Source: Patescibacteria group bacterium
Lineage (GTDB): Bacteria; Patescibacteriota; Microgenomatia; UBA8517
Direction of reading: 5' to 3'
Length of the DNA: 8,820 nucleotides
Assembly (NCBI GenBank): GCA_025057695.1
Contig: JANWVB010000051.1
Location: 1-8,820, forward strand
Shown: one piece after another, positions 1 to 6,134 of the stretch
Position numbering within the stretch: position 1 is the first letter of the stretch
Layout of the letters: each line of letters opens with the position of its first letter
Notes under the pieces: generated by a model
Database searches by the model: none
Told to the model about the DNA's origin: nothing
Seen by the model: the letters and a program-made list of their open reading frames with translations, nothing else
Made by a program: the position numbers and the translations under genes

Positions 1-4
1 AATT

Positions 5-472
5 TTGGACAAAAAGAGATTCGTAAAATTTGGGACTGTTGGGTTTGTTGGCTATTTGGTCAATGCCACTGGATTATGGTTTTTTGGCAGGTATGAGGAT
101 TTTTTGCCTGAACCAGTGATCTGGGCATTAGCTGTTGAGATGGCAATAATAAACAATTTCTTGTTAAATAATTTTTGGACTTTTAGGAAAGAAAGAATTC
201 GCGGATTTCATAAGTGGGCGCTTAAGTTTTTTCAGTTTAACTTGACTTCTATGGGCGCTTTACTGATTCAAACGACAGTTGGTTCCTTGGGTGTTTTTAT
301 TTTTGGTAGTCAGTATAGGCAATTATTGCTTCCGTTTATAATTTTGTTTTTCATCATGCCTTATAACTATTTTATGTACAATGCGGTGATATGGAGAACT
401 TGGAAAGTGCCTTTTGTTGAGAGGATAAGGAGTATAATTAAGAACAAAAATTCAAACTTTTTGTCTTCTTAA
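5..472 (+). CDS. GtrA-like polyprenyl-linked sugar translocation protein (5' end uncertain)
   Basis: This 155-residue, very hydrophobic protein has about four membrane segments (roughly residues 10-28, 38-58, 76-101 and 106-129). Two GtrA-family hallmarks are visible: the N-F-x-x-N-x-F-W-T-F block at 51-60 after the second segment, and an analogous Y-N-Y-F-M-Y-N block at 120-126 near the C-terminus. GtrA proteins are thought to help undecaprenyl-phosphate-linked sugars cross the cytoplasmic membrane for surface glycan modification. The length fits a stand-alone GtrA protein. The first possible start is TTG at 5-7, and the preceding codon is also open, so the true start, or a fused upstream GT2 domain as seen in some GtrA proteins, could lie outside the window. 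It ends in TAA at 470-472, 12 bases from the stop of the convergent gene. The family call is fairly secure; the sugar is unknown. Confidence 0.82.
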   Translation: MDKKRFVKFGTVGFVGYLVNATGLWFFGRYEDFLPEPVIWALAVEMAIINNFLLNNFWTFRKERIRGFHKWALKFFQFNLTSMGALLIQTTVGSLGVFIFGSQYRQLLLPFIILFFIMPYNYFMYNAVIWRTWKVPFVERIRSIIKNKNSNFLSS

Positions 473-484
473 AGAATAAAAAAT

Positions 485-1645
485 TTATATCAGCTTACTC
501 CAGTTTGTGATTGGCATTGTGTTTTGAGATATGTATGTGAGCGCGTAAAGATATATTGGCAGTAACAAAATTCCAAATATTATTTTAAATTCTTTTTTGG
601 TAAGAGTTTCATGAAAGGCAATTAAAGCCAATGGAGCGATCGGAAGCCCATATCTAAGTATGTCTCTGTGTGCGACAAAAAAAAGTGAGATTAAAAAAAC
701 TGCATAAAAGCAATATAATTTTTCTTCTTTCATTGAAACTAGCTTGAAAAATCCAAGAAGTCCCAAGAGATACAAAAATATTATTTCTTCAAGCCAAAAT
801 GTGCCTACCCATGCTTGTGAATAGTTAAAGACTTGAAAAGGTGGGAAAAACAAATGTATGTTGTCTCCAGAATTAAAGTAAGCAAAAAAGTTTCCCATTC
901 TAAAGTAGTACAGGCAAAAAACTCCTACTAGCGCGATAGGGATTAGAAGTAGCGGGATAGTTCTTATCAAACTTTTTAGTGAGAATGCTTCCAGTATGCT
1001 TGCAAAAGCTGTTTTTCTGAAATGTGCTATGATTATTGAAATGCAAAATCCTATAAAAAGCAAGATTCCGGGAGATTTTGTTAGTTGCGCTAACGCTCCC
1101 CATATTCCTGCCATCCAGTAATTTTCTCTTCTAAAGTAGTACAATGACGCTGTAATTGCCGCTAAAAACATTGGCTCTGCGGCGCCTACAGATCTTACAA
1201 TTAACCATCTTGCTGGGAAAATGCTAAATACAAACGCAAGCCATAAGGCTTTTTTTTCTCCGACAATATCTTTGGCAAGTAAATAGAAATAATAAATACC
1301 TATAATGCTGAATAAAATGGTTGCTATAAGCATTGCGTATATGGAATTAGTGAACGAGGAAAAAATTTTGATTAATAAAGGAAATAAAGGAAAATGCGCT
1401 GCATAGTATTCAGATGGAAGTGTGAATGGAAATTCGCCCACAGCTTGAGGATCGTAAAAAGTTTTAGATACGACGATGTACAAAGGTCCATCATAATTAG
1501 CCACAACTGTGGCCATGCCATCTTTGGGGAGAGGTATACCAAATACGTTTTCTATTCTTAAGAAAAAAGGCAGCCACAGTAAAAATGTAGGCGCAAGAGA
1601 AAAAATGACAATAAGAGATATTGTTTTCAAAAAGCTTTTTGCCAT
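485..1645 (-). CDS. PIG-V-like integral membrane glycosyltransferase (GT-C fold)
   Basis: This 386-residue polytopic membrane protein has about ten hydrophobic segments. After the first membrane segment (about 8-29) comes a loop with N-Y-D-G-P-L-Y at 50-56, which resembles the W-D-x-x-x-Y motif of PIG-V/GPI mannosyltransferase-like proteins, where the Asp is thought to be functional. It is followed by H-F-P-L-F-P at 84-89 (PIG-V proteins have F-F-P-L-Y-P), A-E-P-M-F at 156-160 (like the S-E-S-L-F block), L-T-K-S-P-G at 188-193 and H-R-D-x-x-R-Y near residue 330. Members use a polyprenyl-phosphate sugar donor on the outer face of the membrane. The substrate here is unknown. ATG at 1645-1643 is the start; it has no convincing Shine-Dalgarno sequence. 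It is transcribed divergently from the operon that begins at 1727. It could also be filed simply as a GT39/GT87-like hypothetical membrane protein. Confidence 0.75.
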   Translation of the reverse strand: MAKSFLKTISLIVIFSLAPTFLLWLPFFLRIENVFGIPLPKDGMATVVANYDGPLYIVVSKTFYDPQAVGEFPFTLPSEYYAAHFPLFPLLIKIFSSFTNSIYAMLIATILFSIIGIYYFYLLAKDIVGEKKALWLAFVFSIFPARWLIVRSVGAAEPMFLAAITASLYYFRRENYWMAGIWGALAQLTKSPGILLFIGFCISIIIAHFRKTAFASILEAFSLKSLIRTIPLLLIPIALVGVFCLYYFRMGNFFAYFNSGDNIHLFFPPFQVFNYSQAWVGTFWLEEIIFLYLLGLLGFFKLVSMKEEKLYCFYAVFLISLFFVAHRDILRYGLPIAPLALIAFHETLTKKEFKIIFGILLLPIYLYALTYISQNTMPITNWSKLI

Positions 1646-1726
1646 CCATCAGATGATATACTCAAATTTAGCAATTTTACAAGTTATGGTTATTCTCTCT
1701 AAATTTATGTTAGACTTTGACATAAA
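1646..1726. promoter_or_regulatory. Divergent intergenic region, likely holding promoters for both flanking genes
   Basis: These 81 bases separate the start codons of two divergent genes, so both promoters should lie here. For the + strand operon, TTTACA at 1676-1681 and TAAATT at 1700-1705 form a weak -35/-10 pair with an 18-base spacer, leaving a leader of about 15 bases. For the - strand gene, a TTGTAA-like and a TATATC-like hexamer with a 16-base spacer can be read, which would place transcription initiation close to the ATG. Neither gene has a good Shine-Dalgarno sequence, so very short or leaderless transcripts are possible. The location is well supported by gene orientation; the exact hexamers are weak in such AT-rich DNA. 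Confidence 0.4.
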
Positions 1727-2446
1727 ATGAAAAATAAAAATTCTCTTATTGATGAGATTTCTGTGTTTTTTCCAGCCTATAATGAAGAGGGAAATATCAA
1801 AGAGACTGTATTGGAAGCTGTTAAAGTTTTAAATGACATTGCTTCTAAATGGGAAATTCTGATAATTAATGATGGTTCTAAAGATGGGACCCTTGCAATT
1901 GCCAAAAAGCTTGCCAGCGATGATAGAAGAGTTAAAGTTATAAATCACTCTAAAAACAGGGGTTATGGCGCCGCTCTTAAGAGTGGCTTTTACAATGCAA
2001 AATATTCTTGGATAGCCTTTACAGATGCAGATGGGCAATTTGATTTTTCTGAGATAGATAAATTCATCGCAACTCAAAAAAAAACAAATGCTGATCTTGT
2101 TATCGGATATTATCGCAAGCGGCAAGTTCCATTTTATAGAAAAGTAAATAGTTTTTTATGGGAAACTATGGTTTATTTGCTTTTTGGATTGAAAGTAAGA
2201 GATATTGATTGTGGATTTAAATTAATTAGTAAAAAAGTAATTGAAGAAATACCCAAATTAGAGTCCGAAAGAGGAGCGTTCATATCAAGCGAATTTTTAA
2301 TAAAAGCAAAAAAGAACAAGTTTAAAATAGTAGAAATTCCAGTTAGTCATTATCCCCGTAAAAAGGGTGTAGGAACAGGCGCCAATTTAAATGTGATTAT
2401 CAAAAGTTTTGTGGATCTTTTTAGATTATGGAGAAAGCTAAGGTAG
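1727..2446 (+). CDS. DPM1-like GT2 polyprenyl-phosphate glycosyltransferase
   Basis: This 239-residue soluble GT-A fold enzyme likely transfers a sugar from a nucleotide donor to a polyprenyl phosphate on the cytoplasmic side. Visible motifs are P-A-Y-N-E-E at 16-21, the nucleotide-binding N-D-G-S-K-D-G-T at 48-55, N-R-G-Y-G-A-A at 77-83, the metal-binding D-A-D-G-Q-F at 100-105, D-C-G-F-K-L at 161-166 and E-I-P-V-x-H-Y-P-R at 203-211. This order is typical of dolichol-phosphate mannosyltransferase-like GT2 proteins. There is no C-terminal membrane region, so it is the minimal single-domain form and probably associates with the membrane peripherally. It is the first gene of the + strand operon, and its 3' end overlaps the next gene by 19 bases, which suggests translational coupling with a membrane enzyme that could use its product. 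The sugar (mannose, glucose or another) cannot be read from the sequence. Confidence 0.88.
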   Translation: MKNKNSLIDEISVFFPAYNEEGNIKETVLEAVKVLNDIASKWEILIINDGSKDGTLAIAKKLASDDRRVKVINHSKNRGYGAALKSGFYNAKYSWIAFTDADGQFDFSEIDKFIATQKKTNADLVIGYYRKRQVPFYRKVNSFLWETMVYLLFGLKVRDIDCGFKLISKKVIEEIPKLESERGAFISSEFLIKAKKNKFKIVEIPVSHYPRKKGVGTGANLNVIIKSFVDLFRLWRKLR

Positions 2447-4005
2447 CTCTTTTTAGTTTTGTTTGCATAATAAAAAATTGGTTTTACAAAAATCCTCAGG
2501 AAAATTTCTCTTTGATTTTTATTTTATTTATAGGTGGTTTTTTACGCCTTTATAGAATATCTGAATATATGACTTTTTTGGGGGATGAAGGACGAGACGC
2601 TATTATTGTCAGAAATTTGCTTGTAAATTTTGACCTTATTTTGATAGGACCAGGAACTTCCATTGGCAATATGTATTTGGGGCCTTTGTATTATTATCTA
2701 ATTGCGCCATTTTTGTTGATATTTAATTTTTCTCCTGTTGGACCTTCTGTGATGGTTGCACTTTTTGGTGTCGTAACAGCATTTTTAATTTGGTTGTTTG
2801 TTAAGGAAGTTTTTCCTTGTAAAAAGGGGCAAACCAATTATGCCGCTTTGTTGGCGGCTTTTTTATATAGTACATCTCCAATTGTAATTATCTATAACAG
2901 ATCTTCGTGGAATCCTAATATAATGCCGTTTTTTTCTTTGTTGTGCGTATATTCAATATGGAAAATTTATAAAAATTTAGACTTTAAGTGGCTTATTGTT
3001 TTAGGAATTAGTTTTGCTTTTGTGTTGCAGTCTCATTATCTTGGTTTGTTGCTTTTGCCCACCATCTTATTGTATTTTTTGTTTACCTTTTTTAAAGCGA
3101 AAAAAGACAAGTTTAAGTTGAAATTGTTTCTTAAAAATTCAATAATTGGGTTTTTAATATTTGCTTTTTTGATGAGTCCTCTTTTTATTTTTGATGCCAG
3201 ACATGGATGGCGAAACTTTTCAGCAATTGCAACCTTTTTCTCTAATCGCCAGGAAACTGTTTCCGCAAAACCATGGAATGCCTTGCCAAAATTTTGGCCG
3301 CTTTTTGAAAATTTAAATTCCCGCTTGATCGCGGCTACAGATAAAACTGGCGGACTTATAGTTTCATGGTTTTTAGTTTTTTCTGGAGTGATTTTATTAA
3401 TCAAATCAAAAAAGAAGTTTGTTTTGGAATCGCCTTATTTTTTAATTTATTTATGGCTTATTTTTGGTTTTATTGGACTAGGTAATTACAAACAAGAAAT
3501 TTACGATCATTATTTTGGCTTTTTGTTTACTGCCCCTTTTATTTTGTTTTCGATGTTGGTTTTTAATCTTAAGAAGGTTTTGCCAATTAGTTTTTTTGTG
3601 TCAGCGATCTTGATTTTTTACATTTTTTATTTGCATTTCTCGCAAACTCCTCTAAAATATCCTCCCAATAAACAATTGCAAAGATCCATAGAGGTTGCTA
3701 ACAAAATTATCAGTGAATCTCAAGGCAAACCGTTTAATTTTGCTGTTATCGCGGAGAGGAATTATGAAGGAGCATATCAGTATTTTTTGGAGAAAGAAAA
3801 TTCCAATTTGTTAAAAATCGATCCCTTACGACTGGAATACACAATAGCCAAGCAACTTTTTGTGGTTTGCGAATTGCCAAAAGACAAATGCAATCCGACA
3901 ACCAATGCGAAAGCTGAAATTGCAAATTTTGGTTGGAGCAAAGTGGAGTCTGAATGGGATGTATCTGGTGTAACACTTTATAAATTAGTTCATTATAATA
4001 ACTAA
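2428..4005 (+). CDS. GT39/PMT-like membrane glycosyltransferase A (GT-C)
   Basis: This 525-residue polytopic protein has an N-terminal membrane segment at about 27-44 and roughly ten more up to about residue 410, followed by a C-terminal domain of about 115 residues that is not membrane-like. The first outer loop carries G-D-E-G-R-D-A at 52-58; the D53-E54 pair matches the catalytic Asp-Glu motif of PMT/ArnT-type GT-C enzymes. Further blocks shared with the two paralogs downstream are L-G-P-L-Y-Y-Y-L at 84-91, F-D-A-R-H at 255-259 and D-H-Y-F-x-F at 360-365. The C-terminal domain has C481 and C488. The family uses lipid-phosphate sugars at the outer membrane face; the acceptor here is unknown. 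The ATG at 2428 lies inside the upstream GT2 gene and has no clear Shine-Dalgarno sequence. It starts just before the first membrane segment, so a much later start is unlikely. The next gene begins 2 bases after its stop. Confidence 0.83.
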   Translation: MEKAKVALFSFVCIIKNWFYKNPQENFSLIFILFIGGFLRLYRISEYMTFLGDEGRDAIIVRNLLVNFDLILIGPGTSIGNMYLGPLYYYLIAPFLLIFNFSPVGPSVMVALFGVVTAFLIWLFVKEVFPCKKGQTNYAALLAAFLYSTSPIVIIYNRSSWNPNIMPFFSLLCVYSIWKIYKNLDFKWLIVLGISFAFVLQSHYLGLLLLPTILLYFLFTFFKAKKDKFKLKLFLKNSIIGFLIFAFLMSPLFIFDARHGWRNFSAIATFFSNRQETVSAKPWNALPKFWPLFENLNSRLIAATDKTGGLIVSWFLVFSGVILLIKSKKKFVLESPYFLIYLWLIFGFIGLGNYKQEIYDHYFGFLFTAPFILFSMLVFNLKKVLPISFFVSAILIFYIFYLHFSQTPLKYPPNKQLQRSIEVANKIISESQGKPFNFAVIAERNYEGAYQYFLEKENSNLLKIDPLRLEYTIAKQLFVVCELPKDKCNPTTNAKAEIANFGWSKVESEWDVSGVTLYKLVHYNN

Positions 4006-4007
4006 AT

Positions 4008-4598
4008 ATGTCAAAAAAATCTTTTATGAGCATGGGTGAAGAGAAGGAGAAATTTGATTTTAGAGATAGGAAGCTGGTTTTTATAGATTTGGAAATGAGC
4101 GGTTTAGATGTATTGACTCATGAGGTTTTAGAGATAGGTTTGGTTGTGGTTCAACAAAAAAGCTTGCAGGTTTTGACAAAGAAAAGCATAAAAGTTGCAC
4201 CAACTAAACTAAAAGACGCTGATCCTGTCGCTCTTGAAATAATAAAGTTCAGAAATGAGGATTGGAAAGATAGTGTAGATATTGTTACGGCTTTGAATAT
4301 GTTAAATGAGCTTGCTGATAAAGCTATGTTAATTGGATGGAATATTGCGTTTGATTGGTCTTTTTTAGGAATTTCTTTTGAGAAAGCAAGAATCAAACCA
4401 AAATTTGATTACCATTTTTTGGATGTAATTTCTTTGGCTTACATTTATTTTAAAAATAGAAATAAACCTAGTAAATTGTCCTTGCGAACCATAGCAAGAG
4501 AGTTAGAAATAAAAGTTGATGATGTTCATGGAGCATTAACTGATGCTTATGCCACATATGAAGTTTATAAAAAGCTAGTGCAACTTTTAGGGTTATAA
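4008..4598 (+). CDS. DEDDh-type 3'-5' exonuclease (RNase T / DnaQ epsilon / oligoribonuclease superfamily)
   Basis: This 196-residue soluble protein should degrade single-stranded DNA or RNA from the 3' end with two metal ions. All five DEDDh residues can be placed: D27 and E29 in F-I-D-L-E-M-S-G-L-D (Exo I), D116 in W-N-I-A-F-D (Exo II), and H174 with D179 in H-G-A-L-T-D-A (Exo III, Exo IIIepsilon form). The E-M-S-G-L-D wording recalls oligoribonuclease (D-L-E-M-T-G-L-D), but the rest reads as a generic DnaQ-like exonuclease, so the substrate is open. It could start at ATG 4008 or at ATG 4026 or 4032 (residues 7 and 9); the first 20 residues are charged and lie before the fold, so all three are viable. 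It sits within a run of glycosyltransferases with 2-base gaps on both sides, so it is almost certainly co-transcribed with them. No function linking it to glycan synthesis is evident. Confidence 0.87.
   Translation: MSKKSFMSMGEEKEKFDFRDRKLVFIDLEMSGLDVLTHEVLEIGLVVVQQKSLQVLTKKSIKVAPTKLKDADPVALEIIKFRNEDWKDSVDIVTALNMLNELADKAMLIGWNIAFDWSFLGISFEKARIKPKFDYHFLDVISLAYIYFKNRNKPSKLSLRTIARELEIKVDDVHGALTDAYATYEVYKKLVQLLGL
4587..4590 (+). promoter_or_regulatory. Shine-Dalgarno-like AGGG before the gene at 4601
   Basis: AGGG lies inside the last codons of the exonuclease gene, about ten bases before ATG 4601. It is the only operon start here with a recognisable Shine-Dalgarno core at a normal distance; most other starts rely on overlap or near-abutting stop codons. 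Position is approximate to a base or so. Confidence 0.4.
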
Positions 4599-4600
4599 GA

Positions 4601-6133
4601 ATGTTAAAAGTTTTTAACAGCATCTTCTTGGAAATAAAACAAAATAAACTCGCTTACTTATTTTTATTACTTTTACTAATAATTGCTTTTTTTCTTAGGG
4701 TGTATAGAGCAGAGGATCTGATGGGGTTTTATTACGATCAAGGTCGTGACGCTTTGGTTATTTGGAGATTTTGGAATGAAGGGAAATTGTTTTTAGTAGG
4801 TCCTGTGACAGGTTTGGCTGGCATTTTTTTAGGTCCCTTATACTATTACTTAATTGCGCCATTTTATCTTCTGGGAAGAGGAGATCCTATATTTGTGGCA
4901 TATTTTTTGGCTTTCATTTCTACTTTGGCTCTTTTGGTCGTTTATGTTTTGGGGAAAGAAATGCATTCTAGAACTGCCGGGCTTTTTGCGGTTTTATTAT
5001 GTGCCATATCTTATTACATTGTTCTTGCAGGCAGATGGGTTTCCAATCCAACTCCGATTTTACTTACCAGCGTTTTATTGCTTTGGGCGTTGTGGGAGAT
5101 TGCCAAAGGCAATAAAAACAGTCATATTTTGTGGCCTTTTGTCGCTTTTTTGGTTGGAGCATCCATGCAATTTGAATCTGCAAGCGGAGTGTTTTATATA
5201 CCTATTGTTATAATTTTCAGTCTTGTATTTAAATCAAATTTTCCTAGTCCTAAAACATTCTTGATTAGTTTTTTTATCTTTTTTTTAACTTTGTTGCCTC
5301 AGATACTGTTTAATTTCAGACATGACAATTTGCTTTTTAATAATTTCTACAAGGTAATTGTTGAACAAAAAAGTTTCAGACTAAATTTTTGGGATGTGTT
5401 GAATATAAGATTAGCTTATTTTTGGGATGTTTTCCAGTCAAAACTATTCTTGGGTCTTACCAAATATTCTCATGCAATTTCTTTATTGTCTTTTTTGACT
5501 TTATTGTATTTCAGAAATAGTCTAAACAAAAATATATTTATAATTTTTGGAATTTTTTTTGCTGTGCCTGCTTTCTTTTATATCCTTTTTCAAGGAAATT
5601 ATGGCAATATTTATGATTATTATTTAACTGGCTACTATTTGCCGATGATTCTTTTTTTTGCAATTGGTCTTGCTGTTTTGTCTAAATCTTCTTTTCTGGG
5701 CAAATTAGTAGTCTCTCTTTTTTTTATTGGCTTTCTTTTTCAAAACTCAATTCTTCTTAGAAATTTTTTGAGCGCCGGCGTTGACGGGCCAACTCATATT
5801 ACTTTAGGTAACCAAAAACAAGCTGTAAATTGGATATATAATAATGCTTCAAGAAACGATATCAAAAGTTATAACATAGATGTCTATGTGCCGCCTATAA
5901 TACCTTATGCTTATGATTATTTGTTTTTGTGGATTGGCGAGAGACAATGTGGTAGAAGTCTTTGTGGATACGACAAGCAAGAGCAACAACCGATTGTATA
6001 TGTGCTTTATGAAGTTGATCCACCTCATCCTGAAAGATTAGAAAATTGGCTTTTGAAGTATGAAGGAAACACCAAAATCTTAGAAGAGTCTAGATTTGGT
6101 GGCATATTTGTCCAGAGAAGAGAGAGAATTTGA
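4601..6133 (+). CDS. GT39/PMT-like membrane glycosyltransferase B (GT-C), DQ variant
   Basis: This 510-residue membrane protein is a paralog of the enzymes at 2428 and 6135. It has a membrane segment at about 17-32, then L-R-V-Y-R at 32-36, and Y-Y-D-Q-G-R-D-A at 44-51 where the usual Asp-Glu of PMT-like enzymes is Asp-Gln (D46-Q47). It shares L-G-P-L-Y-Y-Y-L-I-A-P-F from residue 77, F-N-F-R-H at 237-241 and Y-D-Y-Y-L-x-G at 338-344. About ten membrane segments run to around residue 390. The remaining C-terminal part is probably extracytoplasmic and contains a C-x4-C pair (C450, C455) that could form a disulfide. The start ATG at 4601 follows an AGGG with 8 bases of spacing, the best ribosome binding site in the operon. 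It ends in TGA, one base before the next start. The donor and acceptor are unknown. Confidence 0.83.
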   Translation: MLKVFNSIFLEIKQNKLAYLFLLLLLIIAFFLRVYRAEDLMGFYYDQGRDALVIWRFWNEGKLFLVGPVTGLAGIFLGPLYYYLIAPFYLLGRGDPIFVAYFLAFISTLALLVVYVLGKEMHSRTAGLFAVLLCAISYYIVLAGRWVSNPTPILLTSVLLLWALWEIAKGNKNSHILWPFVAFLVGASMQFESASGVFYIPIVIIFSLVFKSNFPSPKTFLISFFIFFLTLLPQILFNFRHDNLLFNNFYKVIVEQKSFRLNFWDVLNIRLAYFWDVFQSKLFLGLTKYSHAISLLSFLTLLYFRNSLNKNIFIIFGIFFAVPAFFYILFQGNYGNIYDYYLTGYYLPMILFFAIGLAVLSKSSFLGKLVVSLFFIGFLFQNSILLRNFLSAGVDGPTHITLGNQKQAVNWIYNNASRNDIKSYNIDVYVPPIIPYAYDYLFLWIGERQCGRSLCGYDKQEQQPIVYVLYEVDPPHPERLENWLLKYEGNTKILEESRFGGIFVQRRERI

Positions 6134-6134
6134 T

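Noticed and set aside
473..484. Possible bidirectional terminator between the convergent genes
   Set aside because: Only 12 bases separate the stops and no inverted repeat is visible in or around them; the A- and T-rich runs alone do not support a hairpin terminator.
900..1103. Short open frames opposite or within larger genes (also about 1509-1730, 1829-2125, 3036-3404, 3746-4033, 4151-4396, 4854-5213, 6711-6965)
   Set aside because: They overlap well-supported genes with recognised motifs, and their translations show no family-like features or plausible start context.
1717..1722. Perfect TTGACA, a possible -35 box
   Set aside because: It lies only four bases before ATG 1727, too close to drive that gene, and no suitable -10 follows in a place that would serve a gene here.
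2699..4865. 15-base exact repeat at 2699-2713 and 4851-4865
   Set aside because: Both copies encode the conserved L-I-A-P-F part of the paralogous membrane enzymes, so shared protein ancestry explains it better than a mobile or regulatory repeat.
6131..6133. Possible TGA recoding as in Gracilibacteria/Absconditabacteria
   Set aside because: TGA here ends the gene exactly where the next one begins, and no gene in the window needs TGA read through, so the standard stop code fits.
6096..6134. Upstream in-frame ATG that would lengthen the enzyme at 6135 by 13 residues
   Set aside because: It lies inside the end of the upstream gene, adds charged residues with no counterpart in the paralogs, and ATG 6135 follows the TGA by one base with a purine-rich stretch upstream.
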